Assembly: GCA_963575745.1 (NCBI GenBank)
Contig: CAUYUJ010019874.1
Span: 64,001 to 128,000 of the forward strand
Direction: 5' to 3'
Length of the DNA: 64,000 nt
Source of the DNA: Prorocentrum cordatum
Taxonomy: Eukaryota; Sar; Dinophyceae; Prorocentrales; Prorocentraceae
Below the pieces are notes generated by a model, which saw only the letters and a list, made by a program, of their open reading frames with translations, was not told the origin of the DNA and made no database searches. Shown here piece after piece: positions 1 through 13,461 of the stretch. The translations under genes were made by a program, and so were the position numbers. Within the stretch, counting starts at the first letter, position 1; each line of letters opens with the position of its first letter.

Positions 1-411
1 CAGGAGAACGACCAGATGTGTGGAGCGCAACTTGCCGCAAGCCTATCTCACACGCACATCCCCAACCAAACGGTGTGGTGTTCTTTTGCTCGCAGTCGTT
101 GGCATGGAACCGCTATTTGAGGATGTCCACGATTGCGGACATGAAGGATAAAAAGTATGCGTCGCTTCACGCTGGATGTGGCACGTAGGTGCGAGAACGA
201 TCCGCATGCACTGGATCGATTCCATCCTGAATGATTCCATACCGGCAGCCAGCAAATAGATGTATGCGACTTTGTGGAGCCACAAAGTGATGATCACGGA
301 GCTTGGCAGTCGATACTGATACCAATTATCCCAGAGCGACCCTACCTAGGAGTTGGAGCCCCGAGGAGAGCAATATTAGTAGTAACGGTAAACGCCGTCC
401 TCCTCCTTCTC
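1..411. other. Leading stretch, no feature recognised
   Basis: Mixed-composition sequence with only short ORFs. I see no domain, repeat unit or RNA fold. It ends where the (AGT)n tract begins. Confidence 0.5.
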
Positions 412-1063
<652 letters not shown>

Positions 1064-1665
1064 CGTAATACCTGCATCTACATCTGGACCTACATCCACA
1101 TCTACACCTACAGCGACATGTACATGTACACATACATCTACATCTTCATCTACATACACAACTACACTCACATCTATGCGATGCTAGGTTATACTATGAT
1201 GTGCTACGCTGCGCTATGCTATGCTATGTTATGGTATACTGCGCTATGATATGATATGTGATGCTATGCTATGATATGATATGATATGATATGCTGCGCT
1301 GTGCTATGATAAGCTAAGCTAAGCTAAGCTATGCTATGATACGCTATGTTATGCTGCGTTATGATATGATGTGATATGATATGATATGCTGCGCTATGCT
1401 ATGCTGCGCTATGTTATGCTATGGTATGTTATGGTATGATATGATATGCTATTAGATGCTATGATATGATAATGCTGCGCTGCGCTAAGCTAAGCTAAAC
1501 TAAGCTGGGCTAAACTAAGCTAAGCTGAGCTAAGCTAGGCCAGGCTAGGCTAAGCGAAGCTAAGCTAAGCTAAGCTAAGCTAGGCCAAGCTAAGCTAAGC
1601 GAAGCTAAGCTAAGTTAAGCTAGGCTAAGCTAAGATGAAATAAGCAAAGTTAAGCTAAAGGAGCA
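1064..1665. repeat. Degenerate ACATCT hexamers, then TATGA/TATGC and TAAGC pentamers
   Basis: Three arrays follow one another: ACATCT-like hexamers (about 1070-1165), 5-bp units alternating GCTAT and GATAT (about 1190-1480), then TAAGC units with TAGGC variants (about 1480-1655). The pentamer blocks share a TA-GC framework, so one probably derives from the other by base drift and re-amplification. Confidence 0.9.
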
Positions 1666-2222
1666 CAACTGGGGGAACCGCGGGGCGGGGACCGGGGGAA
1701 CCGCCCGGGGCGAGCCCCACTGCCAGGCCCCTTTAAGCTAACAGAGTAAGAACCTTTCTAGGCAGAGCCTAAGTAGGGAATAGCCCTCATGTCGATCTCT
1801 GCGAATGCCCCATTTCAGAAGCTCTCGGCGACCAAATCCCGAGATCCAGCAAAAAGCTGGGTGTGATAAGGAAACTCACGATGTCAGGCATTATCCCTCG
1901 CGGACATGTTGCCATCTTCTGGCTACGACGGCACCAGACAAACGGCAGCTTCGAGGATAGCCAGGCAAGGGCATCTGGCCGTGACAAAGGCGTATAGCAA
2001 GACGACGGAAAGCATAAACAACGAAAAGAAACAACATATGTCTGCTGAAACCAAACGGATGAGTTGATTCTATGGAATTCATTCTGCAGGACGAGCAGAG
2101 GATTGGCAGGAGGAAGGTCGGACTCGCTAAAAGAAGCCTCCCAGCACGCACCAAAACGACAATGTCCTCGTGCTCTTGCGTTGCATGATCAAGGGATCGT
2201 GCCTCCCGTCGCGCTGCGATAC
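1666..2222. other. Unassigned sequence
   Basis: Starts with a G-rich stretch carrying repeated GGGGAACCG motifs (about 1670-1715) and continues as mixed sequence. No domain or TIR structure seen. Confidence 0.4.
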
Positions 2223-2360
2223 GCGTCGAATGCGTGTCGGATTCGCGTCGAATCAATGTCGAATCCGTGTCGAAAATGTGCCGGATCCGTGACGACTCCG
2301 TGTCGAACGCGCGTCGCATCAGCGTCGGAACCGCGTCGCATCCACGTCGGAGGACAAGAG
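2223..2360. repeat. Degenerate ~12-bp repeat with CGTGTCGAATC core
   Basis: About eleven imperfect copies of an 11-12 bp unit of the form CGTGTCGAATC / CGCGTCGGATC. The ORFs crossing it on both strands (for example repeating RIRHAFDTDSTR) follow the repeat period and are not treated as genes. Confidence 0.8.
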
Positions 2361-2782
2361 AAGACTGCCACCTGCAGGACGGGTGCGGCCCCCTGAGGAT
2401 GCAAAGCAGCATGCCCTGCCGCGGCACTCGCCCCTGCCTCATGCGAGGAGAAAGCGCCACCACCACCAGCACTCCCGAACACCCCGCCACCCGACCTGGT
2501 GGCACCCCCGCTACGGGCACTGTGTGGGGGCACGTCCGGCACGGGGTGCCACCACCTCGGGGAGGAGGAGCGGCCGGCCCCCCTGCCCAGACCCCCGTCG
2601 TCGTGATTCTTTCACAGCGTCGACCCCAAGAGGTCTGAACCCTCTTGAACGCATGAGAAAAGACCCCGCCCCCCACATGAGGAACTTTTGACGAATGGGA
2701 CCGTCACACGACGCGCGGAAACAGCTCGACGGTCAGCCAACGACAACGCCGCGCAATTCGATGCGAACGGCGCGCTGCTGCT
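2361..2782. other. GC-rich spacer with a short dispersed repeat
   Basis: Contains AGCAGCATGCCCTGCCGCGG near 2405, repeated near 3691, so the same 35-40 bp sequence flanks the (AAC/GAC)n array on both sides. A shorter match occurs near 26732. No convincing gene. Confidence 0.5.
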
Positions 2783-2850
2783 ATGCTCATCCTGAATCGT
2801 TTTTTGACGGTCCCGAGGCCCCGGAAGAACCCTCGAGGAGGCCAGCAAAT
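2783..2850 (+). repeat. Short dispersed element S, partial copy
   Basis: Carries the S-family core: CATCCTGAATCG, a T-run, GACGGTCCCGAGGCCC, then a purine-rich end that runs into the following (AAC)n tract. Other copies lie near 18.3, 19.5, 28.95, 34.9, 47.3 and 51.2-52.3 kb. Confidence 0.7.
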
Positions 2851-3622
<772 letters not shown>

Positions 3623-4216
3623 TCCCGCCGTGATCTTCCCACAACGCGACGTCTGGGCAGCTGGGGGTCCTTCCTTGTCGAGTGAAAAGCAGCATGCCCT
3701 GCCGCGGCACGCGCCCCTGCCCCTGGCATGCGGTGCCCCCGCGGGCGCCTGCGGGGCCCCCCGGCCGGTGAGCTGCAGCGCCTCGAGCGCCTCTTGCGGG
3801 CGCCGCTGCCGCCCGGCGCGGCCCCCGGGGGGGGCAGATCGGCGGCGGATCCTCGTGGCCCGAGAGGGGGCCCAGCTGGGAGGGGGGTGGTGCAGCAGCT
3901 CTGGGGCAGCTGGACTGCAAGTGCATCGCGCGCCAGAGACTGAATTCGATCGCATCGTACTGCAACTGGATGTACTGCCTCGCCTCGCAACTCGTGTACT
4001 GCACGCGGGGGCAGATCGGCGGCGAGCCTGCGAGCCTCGTCAAAGATAACTCGAAACGCCGCTCAAATCGGGCACTCGTCAGAACATGCGCTGTTCGATG
4101 CCGCGAGGGCACTGCCGGATGTCGGACACCCCTGCGCGTGGGCCCAGCGCCTCATGCCAGCATCGAAGTAGCGCCGACCGCGCTAGCGCCGCAAAGTAAA
4201 GACCGAAACTGTATGT
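3623..4216. other. GC-rich island, possible coding exon near 3870-4060 (+)
   Basis: A GC-rich stretch between the microsatellite and a MITE. On the plus strand, the frame through 3910-4050 reads a mixed-composition peptide with several Cys, Tyr and Trp residues (LDCKCIARQRL then YCNWMYCLASQLVYC), unlike the repeat-derived ORFs around it. No family is recognised and no splice sites can be fixed. It could be chance. Confidence 0.25.
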
Positions 4217-4419
4217 TCGACGAGTCCTGCAGGGGAGGGGCAGGGAGAGAGGGCAGGCCTTCTCAGGAGGCTCGGAAGTCCCCGGGCCTTCGGGGAAGTG
4301 TTGTGAGCCTTCCCCGAAGGCACTGAGAACTTCTCAGAGGGCGCGAGGGCTTCTGATAAGCCCCGCCGCCTTCTGAGGAGGCCTTTCTCCTTCTCGCTTC
4401 CCCCCTCGCTCGCCGCCGA
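4217..4419. mobile_element. MITE-A copy 1 (TIR element, ~203 bp)
   Basis: One of five copies of a 171-203 bp non-coding element. Its right end reads CTTCCCCCCTCGCTCGCCGCCGA, matching the inverted left end TCGGCGGCGAGCCC of the other copies; this left end is diverged (TCGACGAG). The interior is made of CTTCTGAGAAGG-like inverted motifs (GGCCTTCTCAGGAGG, GCCTTCCCCGAAGGC). No matching target duplication is visible here. Confidence 0.75.
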
Positions 4420-4639
4420 GCAGAGCTTCCCGACGTTCTTCTGTCGAGGGGTGGCGAGGGGACTTCGCTCTTCGTGCCCAAGGCTCCCACGATACGAACT
4501 TGTCAGGCCGCTTTTTCTTAACTTTTCCAAACCATCCTGTGGTGTTGGGTCCTCGTTTTGAAGTGACAACGCCCCGCGTCCTCACTCCCGCTGCCCCCTC
4601 CCTCCCCTCCCTCACCCCTCCTCCCGTCCCCCCCCCCAC
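4420..4639. other. Pyrimidine-rich spacer
   Basis: C/T-rich sequence between MITE-A and the 90-bp satellite. No feature recognised. Confidence 0.4.
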
Positions 4640-5285
4640 TTTGGCACACCCCTCACACGTTTCGTGGATGGCCCCATAGGGAGCCCCGCCGAAGGCCAAA
4701 ATGCCAGCGCTCGCGTCCGCCCACCACGCCCATTCTGGTACACCCCTCACACGAATCGTGGCCCAACAGGGAGCCCCACCGAAGACCCAAATGCCAGCCA
4801 GCGTTCGAATGCGCCCACCGCGCCCATTTTGGCACACCCTTCACACGCTTTGTGGCCCCACAGGGAGCCCCGCCGAAGGCCCAAATGCCAGCGTTCGCAT
4901 GCGCCCACCTCGCCCATTTTGGCACACCCCTCACACGCTTCGTGGCTCCACAGGGAGCCCCACCGAAGACCCAAATGCCAGCGCTCGCATGCGCCGCCCA
5001 CCGAGCCCATTTTGGCACACCCCTCTCACGTTTCGTGGCTCCACAGCGAGCCCCACCGAAGGCCCAAATGCCAGCGCTCGCATGCGCCATTTTGGCACGC
5101 CCCTCACACGTTCTGTGGCCCCACAGGGAGCCCTTGCGAAGGCCCAAATGCCAGCGTTCGCATCGTGGCTCCACAGGGAGCCCAACCGAAGGCCCAAATG
5201 CCAGCGTTCGCATGCGCCCACCGCACCCATTTTGGCACACCCTTCACCCGTTTTGTGGCCCCACAGGGAGCCCCACCGAAGACCC
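4640..5285. repeat. ~90-bp satellite, block 1 (about 7 copies)
   Basis: Tandem units of about 90 bp (80-93 seen), each with GGCACACCCCTCACACG, CACAGGGAGCCCC and CCCAAATGCCAGCG in that order. The unit is 30 codons long and nearly stop-free, giving 30-residue repeats in five of six frames (for example ANAGIWAFGGAPCGATK on the minus strand). I read this as satellite and not as a gene. The array is interrupted at 5286 by a foldback transposon and resumes at 6437. Confidence 0.92.
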
Positions 5286-6436
5286 GAGAGAGCGTGATCC
5301 ACCGCCGCTTTACTGTGGAAAATTGCCAACCTTTTCCTCCGGAACCCGGGGGTCTCCCCCCCCCCTCCTCCGAAAATCCCCCCCCCCTGCTAGAACCCCT
5401 TCCCCCCCCCCCCCCACCCCTCCCTCGCAAAACCCCCCCCCCTCCCCTAACCCCTCCCCCCCCCCCCCCTCCCCCTCGAAAACCGGGGGGGTCACTACCG
5501 GTTCGAACCCCTCCCCCCCCCCCCCCCCCCTCCGGATCCGGAAAACCGGGGGGGGTCACTACCGGTTGGAACCCCCCCCCCCCCCCCCCCCTACTCACCG
5601 CCAGCAAACGACTCCCGGTCCCCACCACCGTCCGCATCACATCCCCCACTGGTGTTCCCAGCACCACTGTCCTCACCACCGCTGTCCCCACTGGTTCCAC
5701 CACCGCCCCTACTGTCCCCACCAGTGGCCCCACCACTGTCGCACTGTCCCCGCTGTCCCCAGAACTGTTCCCACCACGGTTCCACTCTCCCCACTGTCTC
5801 CACGGCCCCAACCACTGCCCGACTATCCCCACTGTCCCCACTGTCCCACTGACTCCTCCGCTGTCCCACTGAGCTGTCCCACTGTTCCCACCACTGTCCC
5901 CACTGTCCCCACCACTGTCCCCACTGTACCTCTGTCCCATTGTCCCACCGCCGTCCTCGCCACCGCCTTCACCACTGTCCCCACCACCATTGTACCCTCC
6001 ACTGTCCCACTGTTTCCACCTCATTCCCATTGTCCCCACACCACTGTCCCCACCACCACCGTTCCCACCACTGTCCACTGTCCCCCCTGTTCCCACCATT
6101 GTCCCCACCACTGTCCCCACCACTACCGTCCCCACCGCTGTCCCACTGTCCCCCCACTGTCCCCACCACTGTCCCGCTGTCCCCTCACCACTGTCCCCAC
6201 CAACACCGTCCCCACCACTGTCCGCACCCCCACTCGGTTTTCGAGGGGGGGGGGGGGTTCGAACCGGTAGTGACCCCCCCCCCTTTTCATGATGAACTGG
6301 GGGGGGGGGGGAGGGGAGGGGTTCGAACCGGTAGTGACCCCCCCCGGTTTTCCGGAGGGGGGGGGGGGGGGGAGGGGTTCGAACCGGTAGTGACCCCCCC
6401 CGGTTTTCCGCCAGCAGCGGTAGAACACGCTCTTTC
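5286..6436. mobile_element. Foldback-type TIR transposon inserted in the 90-bp satellite
   Basis: A 1151-bp insertion with a perfect 8-bp target duplication, GAAGACCC at 5278-5285 and 6437-6444. The left end begins GAGAGAGCGTGATCCACCGC, and the reverse complement of the right end begins GAAAGAGCGTGTTCTACCGC; about 20 of 24 end bases agree. Inside each end lie inverted subterminal modules with poly-C/poly-G runs and CACTACCGGTTCGAACC, twice on the left and three times inverted on the right, so the arms can pair over a few hundred bases. The centre (about 5600-6230) is a CCCCACCACTGT minisatellite. No transposase is present, so it is non-autonomous. The 8-bp duplication fits hAT-like transposition, but the superfamily is inference. 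Confidence 0.88.
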
Positions 6437-7496
6437 GAAGACCCAAATGCCAGCGTTCGCATCCGCCCACCACGCCCATTCTGGCACGCCCCTCACACGT
6501 TTTGTGGCCTCACAGGGAGCCCCGCAAAAGGCCCAAATGCCAGCGCTCGCGTCCGCCCACCGCGCCCATGTTGGCACACCTCTCACACGCTTCGTGGCTC
6601 AACAGGGAGCCCCACCGAAGACCCAAATGCCAGCGTTAGCATGCGCCCACCGCGCCCATTTTGGCACACCCTTCACCCGTTTTGTGGCCCCACAGGGAGC
6701 CCCACCGAAGACCCAAATGCCAGCGTTCGGATCCGCCCACCGCGCCCATTTTGGCACACCCCTCACGTTTTGTGGCCTCACAGGGAGCCCCGCCGAAGGC
6801 CCAAATGCCAGCGTTCGCATGCGCCCAACGCATCCATTTCGGCACGGCCTTCACACGCTTTGTGGCCCCACAGGGAGCCCCGCCGAAGGCCCAAATGCCA
6901 GCGTTCGCATCCGCCCACCGTGCCCATTTTGATACACCCCTCACACGTATCGTGGCTCCATGGGAAGCCCCACCGAAGGCCCAAATGCCAGCGTTCGCAG
7001 GCACCCACCACACACACCCTTCACCCGTTTTGTGGCCCCACGGGAAGCCCCGCCGAAGGCCCAACTGCCAGCGCTCGCATGCGCCAACCGCGCCCATTTG
7101 GGCACACCCCTCACACGTTTCGTGGCTGGCCCCATAGGGAGCCCCGCCGAAGGCCAAAATGCCAGCGCTCGCTTCCGCCCACCGCGCCCATTTTGGCACA
7201 TCCCTCACACGAATCGTGGCCCCACAGGGAGCCCCGCCGAAGGCCCAAATGCCAGCCAGCGTTCGCATGCGCCCACCGCGCCCATTTTGGCACACCCTTC
7301 GCACGCTTTGTGGCCCCACAGGGAGCCCCGCCGAAGGCCCAAATGCCAGCGTTCGCATGCGCCCACCTCGCCCATTTTGGCACACCCCTCACACGCTTCG
7401 TGGCTCCACAGGGAGCCCCACCGAAGGCCCAAATGCCAGCGTTCGCATGCGCCCACCACGCCCATTTTGGCACACCCCTCACACGCTTCGCGGCCT
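6437..7496. repeat. ~90-bp satellite, block 2 (about 12 copies)
   Basis: Continuation of the same satellite after the foldback insertion, with about twelve CCAAATGCCAGCG landmarks. Units differ by a few percent to about fifteen percent, with small deletions. The plus-strand ORF of about 357 codons at 6641-7714 is repeat-derived. Confidence 0.92.
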
Positions 7497-7932
7497 CGGT
7501 GAAAGAAAATTGCGGGTTTGGGGCGAGATTGCTAGAATCACAGACCCTAGGTTCCTTAATAAGCGTGGGGGGGTACCCCCCCGACGGGGGTCAACCTCGC
7601 ATCGTCGTCGCGCCGCGACAGGGGTCGGAGCGCCTTCGGCGCGCGGTGACTGCCCGCGACGGGGGTCGATGTGGGGCTGTCGGCGGTGGTGACGCCCCCC
7701 CCGACGCCGACTAAGAAACTCGAAGTAGTGTTCCTAAGGCTTCAGCAAATGATACAGGCAGAACATGCAAGATTTGTAATGCAAAACCTAGAAACGTGTT
7801 CTGTGGTATATGCTGACATCCTTGCATATCTGGTGTGTGTGGTCTGAGTTCGACATGTAAGTGCGCGTGTAGACTTTGTCAAATGTTTGCAAGGGACTGT
7901 TGGAAAACGATCGTTTGCTATGAACGAATAGT
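7497..7932. other. Spacer with short G/C palindromes
   Basis: Contains GGGGGGGTACCCCCCC near 7567 and several CGACGGGGGTC repeats (7580-7670), then AT-richer sequence. No gene or TIR recognised. Confidence 0.4.
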
Positions 7933-9374
7933 CCCACCAGCCCTTTCGAGCGTGAGTGGTTCAGGGCGTTTCCTCTTCCAAACTCCTTCTTCCCCTGCGG
8001 GGAAGGGTTTATCACTGCTCCCTATTAATATACACCCCCTCCCCAAGGCGACCGGCGGCCAACCAGGAACCACAATCACCACCCCCACCACCCCTGTCAA
8101 AAAAACAATGCAAAACGCACTCTGCCTCCACATTTGGAGCATGCGAGACCAACCCGATGTGCCCTGTCAAAACACAATACACAGTACACTTTGGGGCAAA
8201 TCTTGATTCATGTTCGTGAGGCCCGCGAGCACTTTGTATTACTTGTGACAGGGACGGCGGGGGTGTCGGCATATTGCCTGCTGCGCGCAGGGCTACTATC
8301 CTTAACAAACCACAATACAACATGCACCTCGCGGCTACATCTGGATAATGCGCGGCCACCCCGCGATCACTGTCAAATGGTGTTTGACAGGGACGGCGGG
8401 GGTGGTGGTGTATGGCCTGCTGTGCGCAGGCCCACCATACACAATGATGGGCATTGGGTTTCGACAAGGATGATGGGGGCCGACATGTTTCCCGATGTGT
8501 GCTGTCACGTGCGCAGGCGCCTCTGACACACTCTTCACGAGCCCCCAACGTGGCTCACCTGGCGCGGCTGGAGTACGCGGCACACACGGCGCACGCGGAG
8601 CACGTGGCCCATCTAGCGCAGCAGGCGTGCCTGGCACTCTCGGGCTCCAGGGGTGCCTGGCGCGCGTGGCGCGCCTGGCACGCGTGGCGCGCCTGGAAAT
8701 GGCGCACCTCGCCCCAGCATCGCGCACATGGGGTCGGCTGTGGTTCCCATTAGCTGTCCATCCAAAGGCAACCGCTGAACATTCTCAGGCTCGGGTGTTG
8801 CTCATGTCTTGGGAGTGCGGGTGGGAGTGCGCTAGACGACTTGCTCTCTAGAGGGAACCTTGACCCCTCCCCCTGCCCCCTCCCCTGGACCTGGATGGGA
8901 GGGGGCGGCGTCGCGACCCAATGAGGCGCCCACGACGGCCTCGGCGAGTGGGCACAAGTCATAGATGTTACTAAGGTGTTAGGCAAATGTTGGCATGCTG
9001 GGCGGGGGGGCTAACTTAGTACCCTCCCCCTTCGTTGATCCATCTCCTCCAAGACGGCCCCAAGATGGCCCTCGAGGCGAAGATGGCTCCAAGAGGGCCC
9101 CAAGAGGCGCCCAGGAGGTCCCAAGAGGCCCCCGGGAGGTCCCAAAGAGTCTCTCCAGAAACCCCCAAAACGCTCCAAGAGGCCCCTGGCACCACCAAGG
9201 GGCTCCCAAGACGCCCCAAGAGGACTCCAAGAAGCTCTCGAGAGGCATCCGAAAGACTCCGAGAAGCATCCAAGAGGGCACCTGCCTTGCTGCTCCCCCT
9301 CCTCTTCTTCCTCCTCCTCCTCCTCCCCCTCCTCCTCCTCCTCCTCCTCCTCCTCCTCCTCCTCCTCCTCCTCC
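7933..9374 (+). mobile_element. Element G copy 1 (long dispersed element, ~1.4 kb)
   Basis: Collinear with 61014-62700 over its whole length and with 36052-36682 over its ends. Order of parts: CCCACCAG start; CTTCCCCT..GGGGAAGG hairpin; repeated TGTCAAA..ACGGCGGGGGT modules; a GGCGCGCCTGG-rich stretch (8560-8700); GGACCTGG block near 8885; a minisatellite of CCAAGAGGCCCC units (9045-9230); GAGGCATCCGA; and a terminal (CTC)n tract. No ORF resembles a transposase or polymerase. The microsatellite 3' end resembles the tails of some non-LTR elements, but its mobility class is unknown. Confidence 0.75.
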
Positions 9375-10760
<1,386 letters not shown>

Positions 10761-11589
10761 TTCTTAGTCGTTTCACTAGTTGCATTGATATTATTATTAG
10801 TATATGAGTCGTCTTCTTTTTTATGATTCGTTAGTACTAGTTGTCTTATTCTTCATGTTATAACGGCTACTAATCGCCAAAGAAGAAAACTGTCGGTGAA
10901 ATTCATGGTTTCCATCCAAACAAAGTCGACGGGCACACCGAGGGCTAGGACAGCTGTTAAGCCGTTCGCGAAGACCCCCTCGGGCTCCATCCCACGTCCC
11001 GCCCTACCCTGCCACCTCTGCCAAACTGGTCAAGCTCCGTAAGTGGTCAAGCTCCATAACTGTGCCCTACCCTGCCACCTCTGCCAGACTGAGAGCCAGC
11101 TTCAGCTCTTCAGCGCAACCTGCAGCTCGGGGTGCTCTGCTGCAAAACCGACGGCCACGACAGATGAAACAAATGATCCTGAACGACGAGGCCTGGCCCT
11201 CGAAGTGGGCCCTAGGCCCCAGAAGCAAGCTGGATCAATCGGTTCACGTCAGCTGGACACAGGCGCTGAGCCTGGCCTGGCCGCGCGGTCACCCCTGGCC
11301 TGACCAGCAGCCAGGATGGACTTCGTGCCAGGCCCAAGCCAGGGCTGTGTTCAGGGGCCTGGCCAGGCTTGGCGCCGATGCTGCCGGGGCACAGGAAGGT
11401 ACCGATACCGCAACCCCCTGGATCTCTCCACGGATGCGGTCGGACCAGCATTTCGAAACGAACCCAATCGTGGCGACAACGGAAGGGCAGCAGCATCAAT
11501 ACTGGTTCCCCTTCCGAGCTGGATGGCTGTCGCGGTCGGCGATTCCCCCAGGCCTCCGCGGACACCCTGGCGGCTAGCCCTCTCGGACC
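10761..11589. other. Mixed sequence with a 62-bp direct duplication
   Basis: CCCTACCCTGCCACCTCTGC occurs near 11002 and again near 11064 with the following bases also repeated, a tandem duplication of period 62. The rest is GC-rich with many CCTGGCC motifs. Overlapping ORFs on both strands show no recognisable domain. Removing the MITE at 11590-11790 would join this sequence to 11791 onward with one plus-strand frame open, so an interrupted exon cannot be excluded. Confidence 0.4.
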
Positions 11590-11790
11590 CTGACGGCGAG
11601 CCCGGGGGGGGAAGTAAGAAGGGGCGGGCCTTCTCAGAAGGCTCCGAAGTCCCCCGGCCTTCTGAGAGGCTTTCCAAGCCTTCCCCGAAGACACCACAAA
11701 CTTCTCAGAAGGCGCGAGGGCTTCTGAGAGGATCCGCCGCCTTCTGAGAAGACCTTCGCCTTCTCACTGCCCCCCCTCGCCCGCCGCCGA
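11590..11790. mobile_element. MITE-A copy 2 (201 bp, 5-bp TSD)
   Basis: Left end CTGACGGCGAGCCCGGGGGG and right end CCCCTCGCCCGCCGCCGA form the family TIR. GGACC is present at 11585-11589 and again at 11791-11795, consistent with a 5-bp target duplication. Interior inverted CTTCTCAGAAGG motifs match the other copies. Length equals the copy at 30077-30277. Confidence 0.85.
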
Positions 11791-12045
11791 GGACCGTGTC
11801 CAACCGTGGCGGCAGCAGGCCCACTGCGCCCGTCGGCGAAGGGGCACCTCGCGCACCCACGGGGCTCCGAGGTCCGACCGCCCACGCCTTCGACGAGGCC
11901 CGCCCCGCGAGCACGGCGCCAAGCCCGCCCACTGCGCCCTCCTGCGCCCTGGCAGGATGCCACTGCGCAGCCCCCAGGGCCGCGACTTCGCACGACTTCT
12001 GCCAAGAGCCTGGGCAGCCTCACCGGCGCGAAAGGATGCGCGCGC
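11791..12045. other. GC-rich sequence upstream of LINE-1
   Basis: GC-rich flank between MITE-A and the (CTC)n tract. ORFs on both strands are Pro/Arg/Ala-rich and not recognised. Confidence 0.35.
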
Positions 12046-12104
12046 CGAGCGCCTCCTCCTCCTTCTCCTCCTCCTCTTCCTCCTCCTCCTCCTCCTCCTC
12101 CTCC
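12046..12104 (+). repeat. (CTC)n polypyrimidine tract
   Basis: About 60 bp of CTC with a few CTT units, directly upstream of the spliced-leader relic. It would serve as a polypyrimidine tract for a trans-splice acceptor, but it may simply be a microsatellite, since (CTC)n tracts occur throughout the window. Confidence 0.85.
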
Positions 12105-12105
12105 T

Positions 12106-12127
12106 TCCGTAGCCGTTTTGGCTCAAG
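12106..12127 (+). other. Relict dinoflagellate spliced leader (DinoSL)
   Basis: Twenty-two bases match the DinoSL exon at 21 positions: TCCGTAGCC, then G where the consensus has A, then TTTTGGCTCAAG. The match ends exactly at the base before ATG at 12128. Because the leader is added to mRNA by trans-splicing, a genomic copy joined to a coding start indicates that a mature mRNA was reverse-transcribed and integrated. The leader sequence and its relicts are established knowledge for dinoflagellates; assigning this copy to the LINE transcript is inference from position. Confidence 0.85.
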
Positions 12128-13461
12128 ATGATTGCAGGTGAGGGCTTCCGCGCCCTCGTGCCAAAGTGGGATAGCTCTGTCTCCCGAGCCAGTAAGCAAG
12201 TCTTTTCAGGGGACCACGATCCCGACGGCATTCACCCGTCGGTAAGAGCCCCTTTCTCGTCCCAGACGCAGCAGCCATGGCGCAAGGCCCTGCAGTCTTG
12301 CGCGGGCCGCGCAAGCCCGTCTGGGGCTGCGGCCAGTGCGGCAGGGCCTCGAATTGGGCATGCCGTGTCCGATGCCTATGCGGTGCCAGCGCGCCACAGA
12401 GGATCCAGGCCGCAGCTCGTGAGGCAGACAAGAACACGGCGGCAGGCTCACCTTCCAAGCGAGTGGGCAGTGCAGGTTTGCGCCCAGTGCTCGCCCCGTG
12501 GACCCCCGAATCCAAGCATCTGCAACAGATGGAGCAACGTCTCAAAGCAGGCGGAACTCCGCAAGGTCAAGAGCAGTGGTGGTGGCAAGCCTCCTCCAGA
12601 AGAGCCCCCTCCAGCTCAAGACCCTTCGCAAGCTCAGCGTGCGAACAGTCTCAAGCAGATCGAGGTGTATGAGAAGGTCGTCAGGGACACTGCCGAGTTC
12701 GGCGGCGCCGTCCATGATGCCAACAAGGCGGCGTTCGAAGATCTTCGGGCGAAAGCCAAGGCGCTGCGGCCACCAGCCACTGCGCACAAGACGGCACTGC
12801 AAAAGCTTGAGAGTCGAAGCAGCAGCTGGCGAAGCAAGAGAGTGAACTTCAAGAAATGCAGCGCAAGTTGGCGCAGCTGCAGCAGGACATTGCGGGCAAA
12901 GAGAGTGCACTCTTGTCCAAGAATGCAGAGGTCAAAGTACTGCAGCAAGACGTCACCGACACTGCTGCCAGGCTCAATCCGCAGGCAACCAAGACCGAGT
13001 CTAATGAGGAAGCGACAATTGCGGAAGATGCGTTCACGTTGGACGCAGAGAGCGAGGAGCTCAAGGGCGATGCTGAGTTTCTGGCCTTCTACCAGCAGTT
13101 CGCGCCCAACCCGCTCTTCGCCAAGCACCAGCAGCACGTGCGCAACAAGTCCAAGAAAGACGCTGAGATGCCGCCAGCGGAAGATCCTCCACCCGAAGAG
13201 CCTGCAGCAGAAACGGGCGTCAAGCGAGGAGGTGACGAAGGCCTCGATCTCAGCAATGCTCAACAGTTGTGGCAGGAGCTCCAGAGCACGGCAAATCCAA
13301 GTGAAGAGGCAGCGAAGTTACTCGAGCTCATCAACAAACTGCAGTCCGCCAAGAAGAGTCGCACTCAAGGTCCTAGCGACACTCCTCCTGGCGAGCGCAC
13401 AAATCAGCCCTGCCACACAGCATGCCACCCTCCAAAGTCGGTGGACCGACGAAGGAGGTGA
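12128..13461 (+). pseudogene. LINE-1 ORF1-like region: RanBP2-type zinc finger and coiled coil
   Basis: The frame opening at 12277 encodes WGCGQCGRASNWACRVRCLC (about 12322-12381), a W-x-C-x2-C-x4-N-x6-C-x-C pattern close to a RanBP2-type zinc finger with the last Cys spacing shortened. Later frames read a Glu/Lys/Ala-rich segment with heptad-like leucines (LQQDIAGKESALLSKNAEVK near 12877-12936) and end near 13461 with stop codons. The part just after the ATG at 12128 is in a different frame, so at least two frameshifts have occurred. Equivalent to 40070-41450 of LINE-2. A nucleic-acid-binding role is inferred by analogy with LINE ORF1 proteins. Confidence 0.65.

Noticed and set aside
5500-6400. 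tRNA genes suggested by GGTTCGAACC
   Set aside because: The T-loop-like motif occurs without acceptor, D or anticodon stems; the surrounding sequence is poly-C/poly-G.
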